A stretch of DNA of 64,000 bases from Nyssa sinensis (lineage: Eukaryota > Streptophyta > Magnoliopsida > Cornales > Nyssaceae), in the NCBI GenBank assembly GCA_008638375.1, contig VIRR01000466.1, positions 248,001-312,000 of the forward strand, read 5' to 3'. Position numbers and translations under genes: made by a program. Positions 49,011 through 57,969 of the stretch are shown one piece after another; position 1 is the stretch's first letter, and each line of letters begins with the position of its first letter. The notes beneath the pieces are model-generated. The model saw only the letters and a list, made by a program, of their open reading frames with translations. It was not told the DNA's origin and made no database searches.

Positions 49011-49063
49011 CTTACATTTGAGGGACTGCGAGGAGGGGGCTTGTTTTGGTTTCGAGAATTCAT
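39457..49063 (-). CDS. ATK1: KIN-14 minus-end kinesin (ATK1/KatA type)
   Basis: C-terminal-motor kinesin that focuses spindle poles; 803 residues (ATK1 is close to 793). The 17 exons on the minus strand are 49063-49016, 48900-48649, 48326-48182, 48097-47988, 47898-47779, 47676-47473, 45713-45504, 45417-45343, 45215-45069, 44996-44858, 43942-43833, 42636-42475, 42356-42139, 41666-41585, 41498-41394, 41293-41189 and 39636-39457. All have GT..AG ends and one continuous frame. Residues 1-100 form a basic tail ([16 protein letters not shown]). About 105-430 is a coiled coil with [17 protein letters not shown]. The neck and motor begin at [16 protein letters not shown] (438). The P-loop is GQTGSGKT (527-534), switch I NEQSSRSH (655-662) and switch II DLAGSE (688-693). 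The C-terminus ends RLSYG. The motor is complete and should be active. Confidence 0.97.
39637..41188 (-). other. Last intron of the kinesin gene
   Basis: 1.55 kb. Contains a TA microsatellite (about 39905-39932), a diverged copy of the hAT-like repeat (about 40175-40515) and a 19-base G run (40992-41010) next to a GT repeat. Confidence 0.85.
40175..40515. repeat. Relic of a hAT-like repeat, copy 1
   Basis: Shares ordered phrases with 43090-43612, for example GTCAAGCTTCTCAA, GAACACGACC, AAAACAGGT and TTTTATAAGTG. It is shorter and more diverged than the copy in the kinesin intron between exons 11 and 12. Confidence 0.7.
42637..43832 (-). other. Kinesin intron between exons 11 and 12
   Basis: 1.2 kb, separating the exon ending ALDGYK from the P-loop exon. 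About half of it is the repeat at 43090-43612. Confidence 0.85.
43090..43612. mobile_element. hAT-like non-autonomous element, copy 2
   Basis: The ends are imperfect inverted repeats: GGAGTGTCCATT at the left and, reversed, GGGATGTCAATT at the right. The inside is rich in CGTGTT/AACACG words, a style common in plant non-autonomous hAT elements. No transposase was seen. The target-site duplication is not clear, so the class is tentative. Confidence 0.55.
45714..47472 (-). other. Kinesin intron between exons 6 and 7
   Basis: 1.76 kb. A GGCGAGG/AGGCGCTTGCCTAGGC-type stretch at about 46370-46490 looks like transposon sequence. A TA tract sits at 47418-47449, close to the donor side. Confidence 0.7.
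48958..49010. repeat. TA-GA microsatellite in the first kinesin intron
   Basis: A (TA)n followed directly by (GA)n lies within about 10 bases of the exon 1 donor. Length variation here could affect the 115-bp first intron. Confidence 0.85.
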
Positions 49064-49674
49064 TTTTTGAGACGGAGAGAAAGGATATGAGTCAGTAGTC
49101 GGAAATGGAGCTTCCTACAGGGTTGGTGTGTTTGTTCTTGTGAGGCCGTGAATTGCAATCCAAGGGAATCAGATATCGATCGGATCCGTTGATCTTCAAT
49201 CAATGATGATGATGATGATTGTGAAGAACTGAACAACGAGATTTGGTGTTCTTTTCTGAGAAGAGGTGTTTGGATTTGAACGTTAATCGGAAGTTAGGGT
49301 TTGAGAGGAAAGAGCCACTGAGCAAGATACTCAAGATTGGGGGAGCCAAAGAATGAAATTTGAATTCTTTGGCGGTACTTTCTAAACCTCGTTCAAAATG
49401 AATCGGGTCGGTTTTACTTATACGAATATGAGTTGGCCTGCAAACGGACCCGACTGGATCAGTAGTGAATCTACTGATCCCAATCCGATGTTTTCATCTG
49501 ATCCGACTCAAGGTTTTGGGTTCTCTGAAAAAATAGGATTGAAGGGCATGTTTTCTCAGAATTGGCTTATCCTTGATTTTTATTCCTTTAAAATGTGAAT
49601 TTGGAAAAATTAAGCAGCCGTTGTAGGGCTTGTATTTGAACAGTTTTGTACAAAACGAATGTCAAAATTTATTT
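49064..49674. promoter_or_regulatory. Kinesin 5' UTR and promoter region
   Basis: Upstream of the minus-strand start codon at 49063. TTTGGCGG at 49368-49375 fits the plant E2F consensus TTTSSCGS, as expected for a cell-division gene. No clear TATA box was identified. Confidence 0.45.
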
Positions 49675-50040
49675 TAAATTTTTGGGATAATTACACTTAC
49701 CTCCCTTGAAGTTTATGATAATTACAGAAACCTCCCTTATAGTTTCTGAAATAACACTGTTCCCTTTCTGGTTTCAATGTCGGTAACAAATTCCTCCCTG
49801 CCGTCAATGACCGTTAGTTGACCTAATAGAATTTGATGATGTAAGCAATTCTTTTTGTTTAAATACCAACTTTGTCCCTTACAAGTCATGGTTAAATGAC
49901 AAAATTACCCTCATTTTAATAATAATTTTTTTAATTAAAAAAAAAACAAAATTTCTCCATCCATTTTCTCTCTCTACCTTCCTTCAAACACATTTCTCTC
50001 TCTCTCTCTACAACCCACTTTCTCTCTCTCAACTTTAAGA

Positions 50041-50154
50041 ATCATCTTCCATGGCCCTGGTTTTCCTCTTTCTCACTCTTTATATATCACCTCCATCATC
50101 ATCTTCCATGGCCCTGGTTTTCCTTTTTCTCTCTCTTTATATATCACATCCATC
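50041..50154 (+). repeat. 57-bp tandem duplication inside MULE A
   Basis: Two copies, 50041-50097 and 50098-50154, both beginning ATCATCTTCCATGGCCCTGG, differ at a few bases. The unit is 19 codons, so an open frame starting MALVFLFL passes through both. No known protein was recognised. Confidence 0.9.
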
Positions 50155-50854
50155 TTCCTTTTATTTTTTCACAACTTTGATCCACCAATTTTCTCTCATT
50201 ATCTATAGCTTTCTCACAACCCAAACAGTCCCGTTCCTATCTATATACCCGCCATCGCCATTTTTTTATTTTTTATTGCGTGATTATATATAGCTTTGAC
50301 TAGGTCAGTCTCGGAAGAAGAAAAATTCAGAAAAGGCGTTCACTTCTTTATCTCTCACGGAGTCTTCAGATCTTGTTATTCTCTAGCTAGGTTTTGATAT
50401 TGGATTGATTCTTGGGGTTTGAGTTGTTCATCGGCAACAATGGTGGTGAAAGGGAGGCACTCGCGCAGTCTGTCTTGAAAATCGTCTTCGTCTACACTGC
50501 AACGCAGTCTCTAAGAATTTGCTCAGTTTTCTGGCATTTTCTAATGAATTTTTCCAACTCGACCTCTTCAGTTCTACACTGCGATTTCACAATCCTTCTC
50601 GTAAAGCATCGATAGCACAAACTTAGCAAACATACCCGACATCGCCATGGCCGACGCTCTCAAAGCTCTTGAGGTCGTCAAAAGGATGGAAGAGATCTCC
50701 AAATCGTTAGAATCGGAAACCTCTTCCCATCCCATCACGAATCCACCTCCGCTTCCCATCCCATCCCATCACAAATCCCCTTCTTCATCCTCTCATTTCT
50801 CTCTCTTGTTCTGTTGTTGTGTTTTCTGTTGATCAAAGGGCACGAGAGGCCTCT

Positions 50855-52067
50855 TGATCTGTCGTGAAACTCAATCAAATTATCAAACTAAACTACTAGT
50901 ATAGTAGAGAAGTAAGGGTCGAACCTACAAAGACTATTAATTGTTTAAAAACCAAAGTTGAGATTAATTTTAATTCAAATTCACAAAGAGTGGTTGTTTG
51001 TTGATTCTTTTCTAAAATTAAATGAGCACTATAATTAAAGCAAATATTTAACTGAATGAATGATGAATCAAATTTAAAAGAGGATTCCTAGGGTGTTGAA
51101 TCCACCGCTAATCTTGTAACTAGCTTCAATTGTATTAATTCTTAGGCCATTAAATTTGGATGTAAAAGATGTATTTTGGCTACAAGCCGCAATACAATCA
51201 TCAAGAAGATCACACACCAAAACCCTAAGCACGAATCATCTTTGGTCAACACAAATTGTCTACGCTAATTCTAAAGTCATAGTCACAATTTGTTTTCCCT
51301 GAGTTATGACTCGTCTTACGGTTTTGATGTATGTACAAGTATTACCATTGTATAACCACATAAACAAAATCACAGAAATTGATTATGTGAAACTGAATAA
51401 CACAATCATTGCCTTAATAAAATCCTAACGTCATACAATCAACATCCAAGATTAATTAACCCAAAAATAAAATACAAAGAAGCAATATTACTTGACTAGG
51501 GTTTCATCTAAACCCTAGGAATGAGAGAACTTAGCCCATGATGGTGGAAGAGGAGAGCACCATAGCCATGGAGTTCTTCATCTTCTTCTCTAGAGTCGTT
51601 GTCTTCTCTCTTCGTTGTTAGCCTCCTCCCAAAACTCCTTCTTCCCTCTACAAAACCCTACTTCTCAATATTTTTCCCTTTTTTCAAAAATACCCCCACA
51701 AAATAAGAATTAGGAAAAATAATATAAATTTTCGTAATTAGACATTAAGGGCCCAAAAAAGGAGGCTAAACTACTCCAAAATAGAGTCTGTAGTGCTAAA
51801 ATGGGCCCTAGTCCACCCATATATAGGTCAAGCATCTCTTCTAACCCAAAACTACTTGTTTTCCACTTCTTTATGCACTTCAAAGCCCAATATTTTCCTT
51901 TTGCTCCAAATCCACCACCAAATCATCAACTTTGTCAAGTTTTCTCTGCAAAAAGATAAAATAAGAATTAACTAGAAAATGCATATAGATTGAAGAAATT
52001 AAAATAATAAAAGTGCAAGACTATCTAGGGTTAACAAAATAAATATGCACTTTTTAACCAGTTATCA
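50855..52067. mobile_element. Solo LTR nested in MULE A
   Basis: A 1,213-bp sequence with LTR ends TGAT...ATCA, flanked by an exact 5-bp duplication CCTCT (50850-50854 and 52068-52072). It has no internal gag-pol and no second LTR. This fits an LTR retrotransposon reduced by recombination between its two LTRs. The orientation is not certain. It must be younger than MULE A, which it interrupts. Confidence 0.8.
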
Positions 52068-52502
52068 CCTCTGCTATGAGAGTTATTGTAGGGTTTGGAG
52101 ATCAAAAAAGGAAGGAGCGGTGGCAGTTGCTGTGGATTGAGAAATGAAACTGAAAGAGGGAACGAGTAAGAGAGAGAAGGTGGTGGCGCGTGCAAGAGAC
52201 CACGACCAAAGTTAGGAGTGAGGCTCGATTTTGAAGGGGCAAAGTTCTCAGAGGGTTGTGAAATGAAAGGGCGATTGTTTTTCTTAGGGTTTCTGATATG
52301 CTTGTTAGGTAGATGGATTGATCTAAAGATGAATGTAAGAAAACGACCTCCATAGTTGACTCTGATCTCGTTAATAGAAGATCTAAGAAACTAACTAAAT
52401 GAAGACCTCTAAAGTAAGAGAAAATCAAACAAGAAAATGAAAGAAAAATGGGTGATGATCTCAAAAAAAAACGGATCATTGACGGCATGGGTTAGGGCAA
52501 AG

Positions 52503-52541
<39 letters not shown>

Positions 52542-53578
52542 ATTGAGGAAGAGGAGAGAGAATTATGAATTTTTTGATAAAATTATACTATTAAAATATG
52601 AGGGTAAATTAGTAATTTTACTAATTCCGTTAACGGTGTTAAAGAGACAAGATTGACAGGGGGGACAGTGTTATTTCAAAAAATATAAAAGAGGTTTCTG
52701 CAATTGTCAAAAACTTCAAGAGAGGTAAGTGTAATTATCCCTAAATTTTTTTTTTTAGATATTTGACTATTGGTTACAGTAACAAATCTAAATCTTATAC
52801 TTAGACGATAAAAATATAAAAAATAAAATTTAAAAATTATTTTGTAAAAATATAAAAAATAAAAAGGCAACTCCTAATTTTTGGAGAAAAAAATAAAAAA
52901 AAGTAGGATGTAAAATTCAAAATTTAAAAGCTTGAAAGTCATTAGCCCCTACCTCCAATGTGGTTTCGCCACTAATTGGTTAGGTAGTAGGAGTCATATG
53001 CCGCAAAACCAAACATATACTTTATTTTTGATTTATACCTTAGTAATTTGATGCAATCTTTTCTTCATTCTTACAGAAGAACTATTAAGTAAATGACGAT
53101 GAGGACAAGTGCTAATTGGAATGAGTAATTAGGTATAGGTGCTGAAGTATGAATTTTTATCTTTGTCCTTCATTTAATAAACATTTGAAAAGATTGAGGC
53201 TAAATACATTTTAATTAAATGGGTAAATTACACCTATCTCTCATAAGGTTTCTGATAATTGCAGAAACCTCCTTTATAATTTCTGAAATAACACTATCCC
53301 CCCTGTCAGTTTGGTCGGACAAACGGCATTAACAGAATAGAGTCAATTACCAATATACCCTTATATATTAATTAACCAATCTTCACTATCATCCATTTTC
53401 CTGCCCTAAATTCTCCATTTTTCTCTCTCTGTCAAACCCATTTCCCTACCCTAAATTCTCCATTTTCCTCTCTCTGTCAAATCCATTTCCTTTCAAGCCC
53501 AAAAATCCATATCTCTTTTAACCCTTCCAGTATGTGTTGCCCCCTAACTATAGATCAGATCTGCCATTGAACACCACC

Positions 53579-53672
53579 ACCACCACCATTCAACGAGTGT
53601 GATAACCCAAGGAACAATAATTGCCGAGGGGAAGCTGTCTGCGAAAATATGCCAGGCAGCTACCATTGCACT
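53579..53672 (+). pseudogene. Captured EGF-like domain fragment (possibly from a WAK-like kinase)
   Basis: Plus strand reads NECDNPRNNNCRGE, then AVCENMPGSYHCT before a TGA. The Cys spacing and the NxPGSYxC ending are typical of EGF/EGF-Ca domains of wall-associated kinase-like proteins. Only part of the domain is present and nothing of a kinase. The same frame stays open after the stop for about 40 codons without a recognised domain. Confidence 0.6.
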
Positions 53673-54009
53673 TGATTGGGTGCTTGCTTTGATGGTGGAT
53701 ACAAATCTGGATCCCCAATCGGATATGGACCTGCTGCACCCATACGGTTCCGGGTAAACTACTCGATCTGCACCTGGAAGATTTTTTTGCCCTAAATTCT
53801 TCATTTTCCTCTCTCTATCAAATGCATTTCTCTACCCTAAATTCTCTATTTTCCTCTCTATCAAAGCCATTTCTTATCAAACCCAAAAATCTATCTCTCT
53901 CTTAACCCTTTCGGCTTGCACCCGTCGCTCAAGGGTTAATCCAGGGCGCATACCCTCAATTCTTTTTCCTGAAATGCATTGGCCATCGCATTATTGTGGA
54001 AAGAATCAT

Positions 54010-54495
54010 TCATGCACTGAGCTTAGCAATCATCTCCTCCACTAGGTTCAGCCCTGTCTCTACTATATCTTCCATCTCAATTTGTTCCATAGCCTGCTCC
54101 AAAAGCACATTCTTCCATTGTTTTCTTATCGAGTCACGAGTCAAGCTCGAGCAGTAATCTCTTAGAAGCAGTAGCAGAGCTTGGGCCATTTTCTTAGCCC
54201 TCCGCGTCCCATCCACACTGAACTGCAGCAGCCCCGACATTGCTCCTTCCCTTAAAATTTCCCCCCTATATCTCTCCCTGCAGCTTTGACACATCAGAAG
54301 TAAAATCCCCACCGCGTTCTCTTTGCACAAGAGTGATCCCTCCTCAATAGCCTCAACCAATGCCTGAATTGCATCCCCTGTGCCGGCAGTTTCTATGAGC
54401 ACAATCTCTGATAAAGAAACAATCTTCTCGAGCAAAGCCATTGCCTTCTCGACCAACTCTAATGATTTCTCAGAGCCATGGATTAACAGGAGCAA
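54010..54495 (-). pseudogene. Captured ARM-repeat protein C-terminal fragment
   Basis: An uninterrupted 161-codon frame begins at an internal Met of MLLLIHGSEKSLELVEKAM. It continues through ARM-repeat helices (ALLEKIVSLSE, GAMSGLLQFSVDGTRRAKKMA) to ERY, LLLLLRDYCSS and a final VEEMIAKLSA stop. This is the C-terminal part of plant ARM-repeat/U-box-related proteins. The N-terminal ARM repeats are missing and the copy sits inside the TIRs of MULE B. The open frame is notable: either the capture is recent or the frame is under selection. The parent gene is not in this window. Confidence 0.75.
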
Positions 54496-54855
54496 ATGAA
54501 GGTGCTAAAGGAATTTGGGTTAGTGGGAGAGAGAGGAATTTGGGTTTATGAGAAAGAGAGAGAGGAGATGGAGGGATAAATTTTGTTCTTTTTTAATTAA
54601 AAAAAATATTATTAAAATGAGGGTAATTTTGTCATTTAATCATGACTTGTAAGGGGTAAAATTGGTATTTAGACAAAAAAATTGTTTACATCATCAAATT
54701 TTGTTAGGTCAACTAACGGTCATTGACGGCAATGGAGAATTTGTTATTAACATTGACACCAGAAGGGGGACAATGTTATTTTAGAAACTACAAGAGAAGT
54801 TTCTGTAATTGTCAGAAATCTCAGAAGAGGTAAGTGTAATTATCTATAATTAAAT

Positions 54856-57036
54856 TTATTTCACTCTCATGTAGTCCCACATGTACAGAATGAATTGAAG
54901 TTATGTGAGTATAAAAAATATAGTATATTATTAAATACGGTTTGCATTATATATATATATATCAATATACATATAGATATATATATATATATACACATAA
55001 AAAATAATATAACTCTTAAGATTAGGACACGTGGATATCTAAGTTGCGTAGAATTTTATCTCTAAACTAGAGCCGATCAAGTCATGACCTTAAAAGGTTT
55101 GGATGACAAACTTACAGGTCAATTTGGCAACAAGTTCTATCTTCTTAACTAATCATTTACAATATTGGCACACTATGTAAGACTACACAATGTTCTTGTA
55201 AATTATGGCCAATATCAATATATAAGCAATGATTTCAAATTCAGAGGTTATTCATATTCAGACAATTTTATTGAAGACAAAGTTTGGTTTTTTGAGGGGA
55301 GATAGTGAAAAAATTTACAAATAAGTCATTCTTACCATGACTCTATAGAACTTGTACATAAGATTTTCATCTCATACAGCTATTCGTTCAATTCTTTTGA
55401 AGTCATTGAATATTTTTCCTCGTTTGAGAATCTCCTTTCTTCTTACACTACATCCCAAAGAGTAACTAGGACTAATTTTGATATTCATTAATTTATTGAG
55501 GCCGGTTTGAGTTTATCTTGATAAATTAATAAATAATTTAATATTATATAAAAAAATATCAAGTTATTATTAAAAATTCGTTCAAAATCGATTTAAAAAA
55601 TTAATAAATCAAACTTAAATATAATTTAAAACTAATTTATTTTGATAAACTAAACTTAAACCATCCACCACCGTTGGACTCGATTTATTTATATCACTGT
55701 AATTCATTTACCAAATTAAGTTATATGATTCAAAGAAAATCCACCTACCTATGGAAATTATTATCGGGTGGTAAATCAAGCTTGCAGTTTATATTGAAAA
55801 GCTCTATGAACCCCTGTAAACATGGTGAAATATCACATAAATATTTGTGCTCAGCTTATGCCGTTATATTTTTTTACCATCTAATTTCTGTATATCTCCT
55901 ATCCTAATATTAAACCCACGCCTAGTTTTGTCTTGCAGGCATTTTGTTGTACGAGCTTATGTTATTAAACCCGACCTAGTTTGGTGGATCAATATGATGA
56001 ATTGATGAATCAAATGTCATATCGATCTGATTTTATCATTGAATCATTAAAGAATGTGAACTGACGAATGTTAATTAATCAAGCTGATTTTATAGTTGAC
56101 CTAATAAACTGAATTGGTTTGTGTGAACTAGTTAAATTGTAAACAATAACAAAAAGATAACTTAATAAAGAAAATTTTGAGTGATTTATCATCATGAATG
56201 ACATTAAAATATTTTTAATATATTCATTAGATAATTTTACATTAAATTATCATATTTAATATAATATTTAACTTGAATTTTGACAATAGATTTGCTATTT
56301 GAATGTAATTTAGTAATTGAAATAAAAAATGACAACATTGAAATTTATATAATATTAAAAATTTTTGTTCGTTATTAATTTATTAGGTATGATGATACAA
56401 TAAAATGTTATTTAACATGTTATACTCATATTTTATTATCATAATTTATTTTAAGATATAATTTAAAATATATGTTTAATTTTTTATAATATTTTAATAA
56501 TATGATTGGTCTGATGAGTTGACTTACTAATTAAATCAACAACTCATTAATTTAATTCTTTTATTGAGTTGATGACCGGATTGAATTTGATAACTATACT
56601 ATGAGGTGTTAGTGTTATAAAAATGTTTTTGACATTGAACTCCATTGACGCAAAACTCCATTGACATCAAGCAAAAAGCTTTTGCGGCCTTGTTGGCACT
56701 GTTGGTCAGTAGTTTGGTCCATACAATTGCCATGGTTTGAAGTGTGAGGTATAGCAACAAAATCTTTTGATGAGTCCACGTGCCAAGACAAGACAGCCCA
56801 AATTAAAACCTAATCCAACTTGTCAAATATTTATGTACACGTGTCCAGCAACCATTGGGCAAGGACATATCCAACTTATCCAGGGAGGCATGGGCAGATA
56901 AGGCAGCACTCTACATCACAGAAACAATAGAACAAACTTGAATATCATCATCCACATTACATTATATTCCACGAATTGCTTCTCAGTCACTCGCCTGAAA
57001 ACCTTTTTCCAGGATCACAAAACAAACTGAGCATAG
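54856..57036. other. Intergenic and PsbQ promoter
   Basis: AT-rich to about 56640 with no gene; a TA-rich microsatellite is at about 54947-54995. The last 300 bases hold the PsbQ promoter motifs listed separately. Confidence 0.6.
56776..56903 (+). promoter_or_regulatory. PSBQ: Light-type promoter motifs upstream of PsbQ
   Basis: G-boxes CACGTG at 56777-56782 and inside ACACGTGT at 56837-56844. I-box/GATA motifs are an inverted one (CTTATCC, 56875-56881) and GATAAGG (56897-56903). A TATA-like TTATATT is near 56962. Paired G- and I-boxes are typical of light-regulated photosynthesis genes. Confidence 0.6.
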
Positions 57037-57969
57037 ATGGCTCAAGCAATGGCTTCAATGGCGGGTTTACGCGGTTCCTCTCAGGCTGTCCTGGAAGGCA
57101 GCCTCCAGCTCAGTGGCTCAACTCGCTTGACTGGTGCCACCAGCAGCCGGGTTGCCGTGGTCAAATCAGGGCTCACCGTTAGAGCCCAGCAGGCGTCAGC
57201 TCATGAGACTGAAACCAGTCGCCGAGCAGTGCTGGGTCTTGTCGCCGCCGGGCTAGCCACCGGGTCTTTCGTTCAAGCGGTCCTCGCCGACGCCAAACCC
57301 ATTAAGGTGGGACCACCGCCCCCACCCTCCGGTGGATTGCGTAAGTTTCCGGCCCCTTCCCCTTGTTATCTTTTTCACATGTACCTTTGTGAATGACTTG
57401 GTGGCTGGCGTGTGACATGCCGGCCAACTGTTGCATTTTGGCAGCTGGAACATTGAACTCTGATGAGCCAAGAGACCTTGACCTGCCATTGAAAGATCGA
57501 TTTTTCCTGCAACCACTATCCCCAGCAGAGGCAGCCCGGAGGGCTAAGGAGTCTGCTAAGGAAATTATTGCCGTGAAGGAGTTTATAGACAAGAAGGCTT
57601 GGCCTTATGTCCAGAATGATCTTCGTCTCAGGGCAGAATACCTCCGCTTTGACCTCAACACAGTCATTTCCGCCAAGCCTTTAGACCAAAAGAAACCCCT
57701 CAAAGATCTCACTGGAAAGCTCTTCCAAACCATCAGTGATGTGAGTACAGAACTCTCTCCTCTGCTTCTCTCATTCACTTCTACTTTATGTTAATTATGT
57801 AAATGCTATAAAGTCATTAGCTGATCATTGACTTTATTACTAATTTTTTAAAATTTTATATAATCATCAGCTGGACCATGCAGCAAAGATTAAGAGCACC
57901 CCTGAAGCAGAGAAGTATTATGCCCAGACTGTATCTACCCTGAATGATGTTCTTGCTAAGCTTGGTTGA
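57037..57969 (+). CDS. PSBQ: Photosystem II oxygen-evolving enhancer protein 3 (PsbQ)
   Basis: Lumenal extrinsic subunit that stabilises the oxygen-evolving complex. Three exons, 57037-57340, 57445-57740 and 57871-57969, encode 232 residues, normal for the precursor. A Ser/Arg-rich chloroplast transit peptide occupies about residues 1-50. A Tat-type thylakoid signal follows (R62-R63, then [20 protein letters not shown]), with likely cleavage before DAKPIKVG (residue 85). The mature part begins with the proline-rich [13 protein letters not shown] and continues into the four-helix bundle ([27 protein letters not shown]). It ends NDVLAKLG. All introns are small and have GT..AG ends. An ATG three codons downstream (MASMAG) is also possible. 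Confidence 0.97.

Larger units (their letters stand above)
49684..52741. mobile_element. Mutator-like element A (non-autonomous MULE)
   Basis: The ends GGGATAATTACACTTACCTC and its inverted copy ending at 52741 continue as long imperfect terminal inverted repeats of about 150 bp or more. They are flanked by an exact 9-bp duplication TAAATTTTT (49675-49683 and 52742-52750), the Mutator signature. A 1.2-kb solo LTR (50855-52067) is nested inside. No transposase was seen. The cargo includes a 57-bp tandem repeat (50041-50154), a GC-richer stretch at about 50400-50830 with a 5'-UTR and start-codon-like look, and a 128-codon minus-strand open frame at 52102-52488. I do not recognise the source of any of these. 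Confidence 0.88.
53221..54846. mobile_element. Mutator-like element B (Pack-MULE)
   Basis: Bounded by an exact 9-bp duplication TAATTAAAT (53212-53220 and 54847-54855). The ends are imperfect inverted repeats: GGGTAAATTACACC at the left and the reverse of AAGTGTAATTATC at the right. They are related to those of element A. It carries host gene pieces: an EGF-like fragment (about 53579-53672, +) and an ARM-repeat fragment (54010-54495, -). CTCTCTC-rich spacers (ATTTTCCTCTCT words) separate these parts. There is no transposase, so movement would depend on a partner. Confidence 0.9.

Noticed and set aside
53544..53804. 86-codon minus-strand frame in MULE B
   Set aside because: The plus strand of the same DNA encodes the EGF-like Cys pattern, which is the better explanation.
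57253..57592. Minus-strand frames over PsbQ
   Set aside because: Antisense shadows of a well-supported gene.
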